Shown: piece by piece, positions 9,207 to 16,956 of the stretch
Position numbering within the stretch: the stretch's first letter is position 1
How the letters are laid out: each line of letters opens with the position of its first letter
Source: Micromonospora_H sonneratiae
Lineage (GTDB): Bacteria; Actinomycetota; Actinomycetes; Mycobacteriales; Micromonosporaceae
Reading direction: 5' to 3'
Assembly (NCBI RefSeq): GCF_042679305.1
Contig: NZ_JBHTMP010000020.1
Location: forward strand, 49,672-113,671
DNA length: 64,000 bases
Program-made: the position numbers and the translations under genes
Notes under the pieces: model-generated
What the model was told of the DNA's origin: nothing
Database searches by the model: none
The model's input: only the letters and a program-made list of their open reading frames with translations

Positions 9207-10223
9207 GTGATCCACTTTCCTGTCGTACGCAAGGGTCCGTTGCGTGCGTTGAGCCTACGGCTCCTCGCGGCGGTCGCCCTCGTGCTGATCATCGTCGGTG
9301 TCGTCTACCTCGACCGTGAGGGCTACCGGGACGTCAACGAAGACGGGATGACCCTGCTCGACTGCTTCTACTACGCCGTGGTCACCCTGTCGACCACGGG
9401 ATACGGCGACATCACCCCGGTGTCGGATAGTGCCCGATGGGTGAACGTCCTGGTAGTCACCCCAGCCCGGGTGATCTTCCTGATCATCCTGGTCGGCACC
9501 ACCCTGGAAGTTCTGACCGAGCAGTACCGCACCAGCCTCCGCTTGACGCGGTGGAGGAGGAACGTGAAGGACCACGTCATCATCTGCGGCTACGGCACCA
9601 AGGGCCGCAGCGCCATCTCCGCTCTGCTGGAGACCGGCTTCGACAAGTCACGGATCGTCGTCGTCGAGCGCAACCCCGCCGTCGTACGGCAGGCCACCTC
9701 GGCGGGACTGGTCGCGATCGAGGGGCTGGCCACCCGGTCGAGCGTGCTCCAGGAGGCGCACGTCAAGAGCGCCAAGGCGGTGATCATCGCGGCGGACACG
9801 GACGATGCGTCCGTGCTGATCACGCTGACCGTACGGCAGTTGACCGTCGGGCAGGTCCGGATCATCGCTGCCGTACGGGAAGCCGAGAACGCGCCGCTGC
9901 TGAAGCAGAGCGGGGCCCACCACGTCATCGTCTCCTCGGCGACGGCGGGCCGGCTGTTGGGTCTGTCGACCTCGGCGCCGCCCCTCATCGACGTGGTCGA
10001 GGACCTGCTCTCGCCCGGTCAGGGCATGGCGCTGGCCATGCGGTCGGCCACCCGGGACGAGGTCGGTCGGTCCCCCCGCGAGTTGGAGACGCTGGTCATC
10101 GCCCTGGTCCGGCGCGGCAAGGTGGTGTCGCTGTCCGACCCGGCCGGTGGGGCGATCGAGACCGGCGACATGCTGGTCCATGTCCGCGACGAGCGGTCCT
10201 CGCACACCCCGGCGGCTACCTGA
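9207..10223 (+). CDS. two-TM potassium channel with RCK (TrkA-N/TrkA-C) domains
   Basis: A 338-residue protein. Helix 1 (about 12-31) precedes the pore loop with selectivity filter T-T-G-Y-G-D; helix 2 follows at about 75-98. A cytoplasmic RCK domain starts at V-I-I-C-G-Y-G-T-K-G-R-S (Rossmann nucleotide site) and is followed by a TrkA-C-like domain to the C-terminus. Four subunits would form an MthK-type gated K+ channel. GTG 9207 is preferred because it sits right before the channel sequence with GGAG 11 nt upstream; an in-frame GTG at 9135 would add a non-conserved leader. It is transcribed divergently from the glycosidase. Confidence 0.9.
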   Translation: MIHFPVVRKGPLRALSLRLLAAVALVLIIVGVVYLDREGYRDVNEDGMTLLDCFYYAVVTLSTTGYGDITPVSDSARWVNVLVVTPARVIFLIILVGTTLEVLTEQYRTSLRLTRWRRNVKDHVIICGYGTKGRSAISALLETGFDKSRIVVVERNPAVVRQATSAGLVAIEGLATRSSVLQEAHVKSAKAVIIAADTDDASVLITLTVRQLTVGQVRIIAAVREAENAPLLKQSGAHHVIVSSATAGRLLGLSTSAPPLIDVVEDLLSPGQGMALAMRSATRDEVGRSPRELETLVIALVRRGKVVSLSDPAGGAIETGDMLVHVRDERSSHTPAAT

Positions 10224-10321
10224 GCTGCACGTGTCGACCCCGAGCGGGTTGTCGGCGCAACATCAGTTCAAGGCTGGTTGGAAGCCTCTTGCCGAAGCGA
10301 AGTCCGCAGCCGTACGAATGC

Positions 10322-10356
10322 CTACGGGCCCCGCGAATACCTCGCGAGACCCGTAG
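10322..10356. terminator. two-part hairpin between channel gene and korB
   Basis: The outer 7-bp stem CTACGGG/CCCGTAG encloses an inner 5-bp stem CGCGA/TCGCG. It lies 98 nt after the channel stop and 62 nt before the convergent korB stop, so it can end transcription from both sides. Confidence 0.6.
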
Positions 10357-10418
10357 ACGTCGATGGAAGCGGTAATCGCCAGTGTCCGACTCCCGGCACG
10401 GCAGCTACCTGTGTTGAG

Positions 10419-11453
10419 TCAGCTGATCGTCCAGGTGTCACCGGAGGCAAGCAGACCGGCCAGCTGTTCCTCCGGCGTACCGGTGGCCTTGGCCTTGGCC
10501 GTCTCGACCTGTGACTGGACGACCTCGTCGTACGACGGCCGCTCGACCTTGCGGAACACCCCGATCGGCGTGTTCCGCAGGTCGAGGTCGGGCAGCCGGG
10601 ACAGCGCGAACGCGTACGCCGGATCGGCCACCGCCGCATCGTGCGTGAGGATCTCGTCGGGCGACACCGAGGCGGTCTCCCGTACCTCGAGACCGAACCC
10701 ACCCGGCGGGTGGACGACGCAGAACTGCCCGTCCTTGCCGAAGGTGATGGGCTGGCCGTGCTCCAGCCGGATCAGGTAGTCGTCCCGGGTGGCCGGCTCC
10801 TTGAGCTGGTCGAAGGCACCGTCGTTGAAGATGTTGCAGTTCTGGTAGATCTCCACGAAGGCCGAGCCCTTGTGCTCTGCCGCCGCCCGCAGGACCGACT
10901 GGAGGTGCTTGCGGTCCGAGTCGATGGTGCGGGCCACGAAGGTGGCCTCCGCGCCCAACGCCAGCGACAGCGGGTTGAATGGCGCGTCCGCCGAGCCGAC
11001 CGGAGTCGACTTGGTGATCTTCCCGACCTCGGAGGTGGGGGAGTACTGCCCCTTGGTGAGCCCGTAGATCCGGTTGTTGAACAGCAGGATCTTCAGGTTG
11101 ACGTTGCGGCGTAGCGCGTGGATCAGGTGGTTGCCGCCGATGGACAGCGCGTCACCGTCACCGGTCACCACCCAGACCGACAGGTCCGGGCGGGACACCG
11201 ACAGGCCGGTGGCGATGGCCGGCGCCCGGCCGTGGATCGAGTGCATGCCGTACGTGTTCATGTAGTACGGGAAGCGCGACGAGCAGCCGATCCCGGAGAT
11301 GAACGTGATCCGCTCACGCGGGATGCCGAGTTCCGGCATGAACGACTGCACCGCGGCGAGGATCGCGTAGTCGCCGCAGCCGGGGCACCAGCGCACCTCC
11401 TGGTCGGACTTGAAGTCCTTGGTGGTGAGCTTGACAGCGACGGGCTCAGGCAT
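10419..11453 (-). CDS. korB: 2-oxoacid:ferredoxin oxidoreductase, beta subunit
   Basis: A 344-residue thiamine-diphosphate subunit. It has the N-terminal C-P-G-C-G-D-Y cluster-binding start, G-I-G-C-S-S-R-F, and the TPP/Mg site G-D-G-D-A-L-S-I-G-G followed by N-N-R-I-Y-G-L-T-K-G-Q. With KorA it oxidises 2-oxoglutarate (or a related 2-oxoacid) and CoA to succinyl-CoA, CO2 and reduced ferredoxin, as in the mycobacterial and Streptomyces enzymes. Its ATG overlaps the korA stop by 8 bp, so the subunits are translationally coupled. The substrate is inferred from family. Confidence 0.93.
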   Translation of the reverse strand: MPEPVAVKLTTKDFKSDQEVRWCPGCGDYAILAAVQSFMPELGIPRERITFISGIGCSSRFPYYMNTYGMHSIHGRAPAIATGLSVSRPDLSVWVVTGDGDALSIGGNHLIHALRRNVNLKILLFNNRIYGLTKGQYSPTSEVGKITKSTPVGSADAPFNPLSLALGAEATFVARTIDSDRKHLQSVLRAAAEHKGSAFVEIYQNCNIFNDGAFDQLKEPATRDDYLIRLEHGQPITFGKDGQFCVVHPPGGFGLEVRETASVSPDEILTHDAAVADPAYAFALSRLPDLDLRNTPIGVFRKVERPSYDEVVQSQVETAKAKATGTPEEQLAGLLASGDTWTIS

Positions 11454-13293
11454 TTTTCACGACCTCTTCCAGCATGGTCTCCAGCTCCGTGGACGTGAAC
11501 GGCAGGCCGCGGACCTGGTTGTAGGCGATCGCGTCGACCAGGTAGCGGGCCCGGATCACGTGGGCGAGCTGGCCGAGGTTCATCTCCGGGATCACCACCC
11601 GGTCGTACGCCTTCAGCACGTCGCCGAGGTTGGCCGGCAGCGGTGAGAGGTTGCGCAGGTGGGCCTGCGCGACGGCCAGTCCCCGCTGACGCAGGGCCCG
11701 GCAGGCGGCGCCGATCGGTCCGTAGGTCGACCCCCAGCCGAGCACCAGGACACGGGCGTCGCCGTCCGGGTCCTCCACCTCGACGTCCGGCACCGGAATG
11801 GCCTCGATCCGGGCCGCCCGGGTACGGACCATGAAGTCGTGGTTGGCCGGGTCGTACGAGATGTCGCCGGTCTTGTCGGCCTTCTCCAGGCCACCGATGC
11901 GGTGTTCCAGTCCGGGCGTGCCGGGGATCGCCCACGGCCGGGCCAGCGTGGCCGGGTCGCGCAGGTAGGGCAGGAACGCCTTGCCGTCCTCGCCGTTGGG
12001 CTCGGTGGCGAACTCGACCGTCAGGTCGGGCAGGGAGTCGACGTCCGGCAGCAGCCACGGCTCGGAACCGTTGGCCACGTAGTTGTCCGACAGCAGGATC
12101 ACCGGGGTGCGGTAGGTGAGCGCGATCCGGGCCGCCTCCAGCGCCGCGTAGAAGCAGTCGGCCGGCGACTTCGGGGCGATCACCGCGATCGGAGCCTCAC
12201 CGTGGCGACCGAACAGGGCCATGTTCAGGTCCGCCTGCTCGGTCTTGGTCGGCATACCGGTCGACGGGCCGGCCCGCTGCACGTCCACGATGACCAGGGG
12301 CAGTTCCAGCGCCACGGCCAGGGAGATGGTCTCGCCCTTGAGTGCGACACCGGGACCGCTGGTGGTGGTCACCCCGAGGGCGCCACCGTACGACGCACCC
12401 AGGGCTGCGCCGATCGCGGCGATCTCGTCCTCGGCCTGCATGGTGGTGACGCCGAACCGCTTGTGCTTGCTCAGCTCGTGCAGGATGTCCGACGCCGGGG
12501 TGATCGGGTAGGCACCCAGGAACACCGGGAGCTTCGACCGTACGCCGGCGGCGACCAGCCCCAGCGACAGTGCCGCGTTGCCGGTGATGTTGCGGTAGGT
12601 GCCCGGCTGCATCCGGGCCGGGTTGACCTCGTAGCGGACCGCGAAGTCCTCGGTGGTCTCGCCGAAGTTCCAGCCGGCCTTGAAGGCGGCGATGTTGGCG
12701 GCGACCAGTTCGGGCCGGGCGGCGAACTTGCGCTCCAGGAACCGGATCGTGGAAGCGTACGGCCGGGAGTACATCCAGGACAGCAGGCCGAGGGCGAACA
12801 TGTTCTTGGCCCGTTCGGCGTCTTTCTTGGAGACGTCGTGCTCGGCCAGCGCGCCCACGGTCATCGAGGTCAACGCGACCGGGTGCACCGAGTAGCCGTC
12901 GAGTGACCCGTCCTCCAGCGGACTGACCTGGTAGCCCACCTTGGCGAGGTTGCGCTTGTTGAACTCGTCCGTGTTGACGATGATCTCCGCGCCCCGGGGC
13001 AGGTCGACCAGGTTGGCCTTCAACGCCGCCGGGTTCATCGCGACCAGGACGTTCGGCGAGTCGCCGGGGGTGAGGATGTCGTAGTCGGCGAAATGAACCT
13101 GGAAGCTGGACACCCCGGGCAGGGTGCCGGCAGGGGCCCGGATCTCCGCCGGGAAGTTCGGCAACGTGGAGATGTCGTTACCGAGTTGGGCGGTTTCCGA
13201 GGTGAATCGATCTCCGGTGAGCTGCATGCCGTCGCCGGAATCGCCAGCGAAACGGATGACCACTCGATCCAGCTGCCGGACCTGTTTGGTCAC
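11446..13293 (-). CDS. korA: 2-oxoacid:ferredoxin oxidoreductase, fused gamma-alpha subunit
   Basis: A 615-residue subunit made of an N-terminal gamma domain (R-F-A-G-D-S-G-D-G-M-Q-L-T-G) and a C-terminal alpha/pyrimidine domain (G-A-Y-P-I-T-P-A-S-D-I-L-H; Q-A-E-D-E-I-A-A-I-G-A-A-L-G-A). This fused form is typical of actinobacterial KorA. GTG 13293 is chosen because conserved sequence begins directly after it and because it overlaps (GTGA) the stop of a 24-codon upstream reading frame, suggesting translation by coupling. It forms an operon with korB. A nuoA gene is divergent on the other side of a 287-bp region. Confidence 0.93.
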   Translation of the reverse strand: MTKQVRQLDRVVIRFAGDSGDGMQLTGDRFTSETAQLGNDISTLPNFPAEIRAPAGTLPGVSSFQVHFADYDILTPGDSPNVLVAMNPAALKANLVDLPRGAEIIVNTDEFNKRNLAKVGYQVSPLEDGSLDGYSVHPVALTSMTVGALAEHDVSKKDAERAKNMFALGLLSWMYSRPYASTIRFLERKFAARPELVAANIAAFKAGWNFGETTEDFAVRYEVNPARMQPGTYRNITGNAALSLGLVAAGVRSKLPVFLGAYPITPASDILHELSKHKRFGVTTMQAEDEIAAIGAALGASYGGALGVTTTSGPGVALKGETISLAVALELPLVIVDVQRAGPSTGMPTKTEQADLNMALFGRHGEAPIAVIAPKSPADCFYAALEAARIALTYRTPVILLSDNYVANGSEPWLLPDVDSLPDLTVEFATEPNGEDGKAFLPYLRDPATLARPWAIPGTPGLEHRIGGLEKADKTGDISYDPANHDFMVRTRAARIEAIPVPDVEVEDPDGDARVLVLGWGSTYGPIGAACRALRQRGLAVAQAHLRNLSPLPANLGDVLKAYDRVVIPEMNLGQLAHVIRARYLVDAIAYNQVRGLPFTSTELETMLEEVVKNA

Positions 13294-13364
13294 AGTCGCA
13301 CCTCGCTCCGCTCGGCTCCGCCCTGATGGGGGAGCCCGACGGTGACCTCGCGCTGCTCGGTCAC
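13290..13364 (-). CDS. 24-residue upstream reading frame coupled to korA
   Basis: GTG 13364 is preceded by GGAGG at 4-nt spacing, a stronger ribosome-binding site than that of korA. It encodes V-T-E-Q-R-E-V-T-V-G-L-P and ends in E-R-S-E-V-R-L, with its TGA overlapping the korA GTG by 4 bp. An ATG immediately followed by TGA sits at the same ribosome site. It looks like a translation-control leader rather than a functional protein. No family is recognised. Confidence 0.45.
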   Translation of the reverse strand: MTEQREVTVGLPHQGGAERSEVRL

Positions 13365-13638
13365 ATGACCTCCTTGAGCACTGGCGGCGGCGGGGTGACA
13401 TGCTCGCGGCCCGCTCTGCCCTTCACCCCAGAGCCTACGTCGAATCCTTAGGCAATCCTTCCCCGAGGGCCGCTGTGTGGGACGGAAGAATAGGGGTATT
13501 TGCCGGCTATCTTGTGCTCGGTACACCTGTTGTCGTAATCGAGATCACCACACGGCGATTGCTGATGCCCGCGATCCGTCGGCCGATGCCGGCAAACCGA
13601 CCCGGATCGCGCTCTGCCCGTACCCCGGTTCCGACCGG

Positions 13639-13644
13639 TAGGCT
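13639..13644 (+). promoter_or_regulatory. -10 hexamer TAGGCT of a probable leaderless promoter
   Basis: It lies 7 nt before the nuoA ATG at 13652; no Shine-Dalgarno sequence is present. Confidence 0.5.
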
Positions 13645-13651
13645 GCCGGCC

Positions 13652-14032
13652 ATGAGCGGCTATCTGGGGTCCTACGCGACGCTCGGGATCCTGCTGCTGG
13701 TCGGTGTCGCGTTCTTCGTTGTCGCGTTCGCCGCCAACCGGCTGCTCAGGCCGGCCCGGCCCGCAGACCCGGTGGGCAAGCGGGCGACGTACGAGTGCGG
13801 GCTCGATCCGGTCGGCGGCGACTGGGCGCAGATGAACATCCGCTACTACGTCTACGCGTACCTCTACGTGCTGTTCGCGGTCGAGGCCGTCTTCCTCTTC
13901 CCCTGGGCGGTGGTCTTCGACCGTCCCGGGTTCGGCCTCGTCACGGTCGCCGAGATGGGGATCTTCGTCGCAGTGCTGGCGCTGGGCATTCTCTACGCTT
14001 GGCGCAAGAACATCCTTCGCTGGACAGAGTGA
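13652..14032 (+). CDS. nuoA: NADH-quinone oxidoreductase subunit A, orphan copy
   Basis: A 126-residue, three-helix membrane protein. The conserved NuoA loop is present (K-R-A-T-Y-E-C-G-L-D-P-V-G), followed by N-I-R-Y-Y-V-Y-A-Y-L-Y-V and a C-terminal W-R-K. NuoA is a small membrane subunit of complex I beside the quinone channel. No other nuo gene lies here; folP2 follows directly in the opposite direction. In Streptomyces a second, partial nuo cluster lies near korAB, so this may be the remnant of such a cluster, where ferredoxin reduced by KorAB could feed a complex I-like enzyme. The start is fixed by the ATG and the leaderless -10. Confidence 0.88.
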   Translation: MSGYLGSYATLGILLLVGVAFFVVAFAANRLLRPARPADPVGKRATYECGLDPVGGDWAQMNIRYYVYAYLYVLFAVEAVFLFPWAVVFDRPGFGLVTVAEMGIFVAVLALGILYAWRKNILRWTE

Positions 14033-14051
14033 TCGGAAAGGAACCTTCCAC

Positions 14052-14090
14052 TACGGCTCAGGCCAGCCGGCCCGGTACGGCTCAGGCCAG
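14052..14090. repeat. two 15-bp copies spanning the folP2 stop codon
   Basis: TACGGCTCAGGCCAG occurs at 14052-14066 and 14076-14090 (period 24). The second copy holds the real folP2 stop; the first is a downstream duplicate of the gene's last codons plus stop. Confidence 0.85.
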
Positions 14091-14951
14091 GGCACGGCGG
14101 GACACCGCCGGCGGACGGCTCCCCCGGATCGAGGCGACCATGTCCAGCACACGCCGCGTCTGCCGTACCTGATGCGCCCGGAACACCCGGGCCCCCAGCC
14201 AGGCTGACACGGCGGTCGCCGCCAGCGTCCCCTCCAGTCGCTGGTCCACCGGCAGGTCGAGGGTCTCCCCGACGAAGTCCTTGTTCGACAGGGCGACCAG
14301 CACCGGCCAACCGGTGTCGGTCAACTCGCCCAGTCGACGGGTGATCTCCAGTGAGTGCCGGGTGTTCTTGCCGAAGTCGTGCGCCGGGTCGATCAGGATC
14401 CCGTCCGGTCGTACGCCGATCTCCACCGCACGCTCGGCCAGCCCGGTGACCGTCGTGACGACGTCGGCCACGACGTCGTCGAACGCCGCCCGGTGCGGCC
14501 GGGTACGCGGCGACAGTCCGCCCGCGTGCGAACAGACCAGGCCCGCGCCGGTTTCGGCGGCTACCTGGGCGAGTACCGGGTCGACGCCGGCCCAGGTGTC
14601 GTTGAGCAGGTCCGCCCCGGCGGCCACCGCCTCGGTGGCGACCTCGGCCCGCCAGGTGTCGATGGAGATCACCACCTCCGGGAAGGCGGCCCGGACCGCG
14701 GCGATGGTGCCGACCGTACGGCGGATCTCCTCGGTCACGTCGACCTCGGTCCCCGGCCCGGCCTTGACCCCGCCGATGTCGATGATGTCCGCGCCCTCGC
14801 TGACCGCCTGTTCGACGGCCCGCAGCGCGGCATCTTGGGCGAAGGTGGCACCCCGGTCGAAGAACGAGTCCGGCGTACGGTTCACGATCGCCATCACCGC
14901 CAGGTCGCCCGGTGCGAACTCACGTCGACCCAGCCGTAACGTCCCCGTCAT
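14082..14951 (-). CDS. folP2: dihydropteroate synthase-like protein, FolP2 lineage
   Basis: A 289-residue TIM-barrel protein of the DHPS family. The first motif reads M-A-I-V-N-R-T-P-D-S-F-F-D-R-G-A-T-F instead of the usual N-V-T-P-D-S-F-S-D-G-G, the signature of the second actinobacterial copy (Rv1207). I-D-I-G-G-V and I-S-I-D-T-W follow in the expected order. In mycobacteria the FolP2 proteins did not show normal folate-synthesis activity, so a role other than folate synthesis is possible. Neighbours (DivIVA-like protein, tag, DUF3117) match the Rv1207-Rv1211 order, supporting FolP2. GGGAGG precedes ATG 14951. The gpgS gene that follows in mycobacteria is absent. Confidence 0.88.
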   Translation of the reverse strand: MTGTLRLGRREFAPGDLAVMAIVNRTPDSFFDRGATFAQDAALRAVEQAVSEGADIIDIGGVKAGPGTEVDVTEEIRRTVGTIAAVRAAFPEVVISIDTWRAEVATEAVAAGADLLNDTWAGVDPVLAQVAAETGAGLVCSHAGGLSPRTRPHRAAFDDVVADVVTTVTGLAERAVEIGVRPDGILIDPAHDFGKNTRHSLEITRRLGELTDTGWPVLVALSNKDFVGETLDLPVDQRLEGTLAATAVSAWLGARVFRAHQVRQTRRVLDMVASIRGSRPPAVSRRALA

Positions 14952-15088
14952 CGGAGCCCTCCCTAGCTTCCACCCGATCCGGTGATCCGACGCTAGCCCG
15001 AGGCCGGCACGGATGTGGTGAGGCGATTGTGACGGTGAGCGGGGTGGCGGGGTCGCTCGGCACCCCATTGCCGTGCCACGATCGCCTC

Positions 15089-15733
15089 ATGGGTCAGTTC
15101 CTGCTCCTTGTGGCCGTGGCATTGACGGTCGCGGCGATCGTTTTCGGCGTCACGGTGCTCGTGACCGGCGGTGATGCGGGCCTGGTGCCGGCCGAGCCGG
15201 ACGGTCGGTCGGTACCGCTACCCGGTGGGCGGCCACTGGTGGAGGGGGACGTCGCCGATGTCCGTTTCGACACTGCCGTCCGTGGGTACCGGATGGCCCA
15301 GGTCGATCAGGCGATGCGACGGGCTGCCTACGACATCGGCTACAAGGACGAGTTGATCGGTGTGCTGGAGGCGGAGGTCACCGCGTTGCGTGAGGGGCGG
15401 ACGGCCGACGCGGAGGCGCTGTTCCAGGCCCGGCTGGCTGCGCTCGCCCCGGGCGGGAGGACACCCGGCGGTGAGGGCATCCCGGCCGGCGGCGATGTCC
15501 GGGTCAGCGGCGACGTCCGGGTCAGCGGCGACGTCCGGGCCAGCGACGGCGTCCTTACCAGCGACGGCGTCCTTACCAGCGACGAAGCCCGGACCAGCGA
15601 CGACGTCCGGGCCGTAGCGGTCCCGACCGAGGCGCCGGCCCCGAACGAACCGGCGGCCCTGAACGAACCGGCCGCCCGTCCGGAGCAGTCGGACGGCGTG
15701 CCGGGCGGATCGCCGCGATCGGAGCGCGCGTGA
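15089..15733 (+). CDS. membrane-anchored DivIVA-domain protein with repeat-rich tail
   Basis: A 214-residue protein. One N-terminal membrane helix (about 4-27) is followed by a short DivIVA-type motif (F-D-T-A-V-R-G-Y-R-M-A-Q-V-D-Q-A-M-R-R) and a coiled-coil segment around 80-110. The second half is low-complexity, built on seven 18-bp repeats (D-V-R-V-S-G). It corresponds in position to Rv1209. DivIVA motifs bind curved or polar membrane in actinobacteria, so a role at septa or poles is plausible but not shown. Its stop overlaps the next start (GTGA). Confidence 0.8.
   Translation: MGQFLLLVAVALTVAAIVFGVTVLVTGGDAGLVPAEPDGRSVPLPGGRPLVEGDVADVRFDTAVRGYRMAQVDQAMRRAAYDIGYKDELIGVLEAEVTALREGRTADAEALFQARLAALAPGGRTPGGEGIPAGGDVRVSGDVRVSGDVRASDGVLTSDGVLTSDEARTSDDVRAVAVPTEAPAPNEPAALNEPAARPEQSDGVPGGSPRSERA
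15491..15616 (+). repeat. seven 18-bp coding repeats
   Basis: Units such as GGCGACGTCCGGGTCAGC run in frame through the tail of the DivIVA-like gene; units 4 and 5 are identical variants (GACGGCGTCCTTACCAGC). The six-codon period keeps the frame, so copy number can change without disrupting the gene. Confidence 0.85.
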
Positions 15734-16299
15734 GCGAGCCTGACCCGCGTGTAGGCGAACCGGGCCAGGGCGAACCCGGCCAGGGCGAACCCGGGCAGGG
15801 CGGGACGGACCAGGGCGGGACGGACCGCCTCCGGGCAGCCGCCCAGCCCGGTGCCGGCGAGGTCACCGCGACGGTCATCGTCAACGCGTCGGCCGAGCGG
15901 GTGTTCGCCGGGCTCACCGCCTGGGAACGCCAGTCCGACTGGATTCCGTTCACCCGGGTGCGGGTGGTCGAGGGCGACGGCGGCGAGGGCAGCCTGGTGG
16001 AGGCGATCACCGCGATCGGCCCGGCGATGGTGCGGGACGAGATGCGGGTGGTCCGGGTCGACGCGCCGTACGAACTCCGGGTCGTCCACTGCGGACCGCT
16101 GTTGCGCGGTCCCGGGGTGGTGCGCTGCACCCAGATGGACCGGGACCGTACCCAGGTGGTCTGGCACGAGTGGTTCCACCTGCCCGGTGGCGCAGCGGGC
16201 CGGGTGACCTGGCCGGTGCTGTGGCCGGGGTCGAAGTTCGGCCTCACCCAGGCGCTGAAGAAGTTCGCCCGGCTCGTCGAACGGGGGGCCCTGCCCTGA
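15730..16299 (+). CDS. SRPBCC-family (START-like) protein
   Basis: A 189-residue protein. After a repetitive N-terminus (G-E-P-G-Q repeats, residues 9-33) comes a SRPBCC/polyketide-cyclase-like domain: T-V-I-V-N-A-S-A-E-R-V-F-A-G-L-T and W-I-P-F-T-R-V-R-V-V-E-G-D-G-G-E-G. Such helix-grip folds bind hydrophobic ligands; the substrate is unknown. The GTG start overlaps the DivIVA-like stop by 4 bp, so the two are coupled, and tag follows at once. Mycobacterial relatives at this locus keep the same order between the DivIVA-like gene and tagA. Confidence 0.82.
   Translation: MSEPDPRVGEPGQGEPGQGEPGQGGTDQGGTDRLRAAAQPGAGEVTATVIVNASAERVFAGLTAWERQSDWIPFTRVRVVEGDGGEGSLVEAITAIGPAMVRDEMRVVRVDAPYELRVVHCGPLLRGPGVVRCTQMDRDRTQVVWHEWFHLPGGAAGRVTWPVLWPGSKFGLTQALKKFARLVERGALP
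15754..15828 (+). repeat. five 15-bp coding repeats in the SRPBCC gene
   Basis: Three GGCGAACCCGGCCAG-like units and two GGCGGGACGGACCAG-like units encode G-E-P-G-Q and G-G-T-D-Q. They lie only 137 bp after the 18-bp array of the preceding gene. Confidence 0.8.
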
Positions 16300-16348
16300 C
16301 CACCGACGACGCGATCGGCCCGGACGACACCGCTGGCGGTCGGCCGCC

Positions 16349-16354
16349 TACGGT
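16349..16354 (+). promoter_or_regulatory. -10 hexamer TACGGT of a probable leaderless promoter
   Basis: It lies 7 nt before the GTG of tag at 16362. Confidence 0.4.
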
Positions 16355-16361
16355 TGGTGTC

Positions 16362-16952
16362 GTGACAGATCTGGTGATCGGGGCGGATGGGCTGGCCCGC
16401 TGCGGGTGGGGGGCGAGTACGCCGGACTACGCGACCTACCACGACGAGGAGTGGGGGCGGCCGGTACGCGGCGACGACGCTCTCTATGAACGGCTGACCC
16501 TGGAGGCCTTCCAGTCGGGGCTGTCCTGGCTGACCATCCTGCGCAAGCGGGAGGCGTTCCGGGCGGCCTTCGACCAGTTCCACATCGCCACCGTCGCCGG
16601 CTACGGCGAGGCGGAGGTGACCAGGCTGATGGCCGATGCCGGCATCGTCCGGAACCGGGCGAAGATCGAGGCGGCGATCGCCAACGCCCGGGCCGCCCTC
16701 GACCTGCCGGACGGGCTGGCGGCGTTGCTGTGGTCGTACGCCCCCGAGGCGCGGGCGGCCCGGCCGACCTCGTTCGCCGAGGTGCCGGCGAGCACCGAAG
16801 TGTCGACCGCGCTGGCCAGGGCGCTGAAGAAGCGCGGTTTCCGGTTCGTCGGTCCGACCACCGCGTACGCCCTGATGCAGGCCACCGGAATGGTCGACGA
16901 CCACCTGGCCGGCTGCCACGTGATCCGTACCGCCGAACCCGTGATGGGATAG
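16362..16952 (+). CDS. tag: DNA-3-methyladenine glycosylase I
   Basis: A 196-residue base-excision repair enzyme that removes 3-methyladenine from alkylated DNA. The family signature is complete: R-C-G-W with a following Y-H-D-E-E-W-G-R-P-V, L-T-L-E-A-F-Q-S-G-L-S-W and F-V-G-P-T-T-A-Y-A-L-M-Q-A-T-G-M-V-D-D-H. The zinc ligands (Cys near the N-terminus, H-x(4)-C-H at the end, L-A-G-C-H) are in place. GTG 16362 is chosen because it directly precedes the conserved sequence and is 7 nt after a -10 hexamer. It occupies the tagA position of the Rv1207-Rv1211 block. Confidence 0.93.
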   Translation: MTDLVIGADGLARCGWGASTPDYATYHDEEWGRPVRGDDALYERLTLEAFQSGLSWLTILRKREAFRAAFDQFHIATVAGYGEAEVTRLMADAGIVRNRAKIEAAIANARAALDLPDGLAALLWSYAPEARAARPTSFAEVPASTEVSTALARALKKRGFRFVGPTTAYALMQATGMVDDHLAGCHVIRTAEPVMG

Positions 16953-16956
16953 CGAC

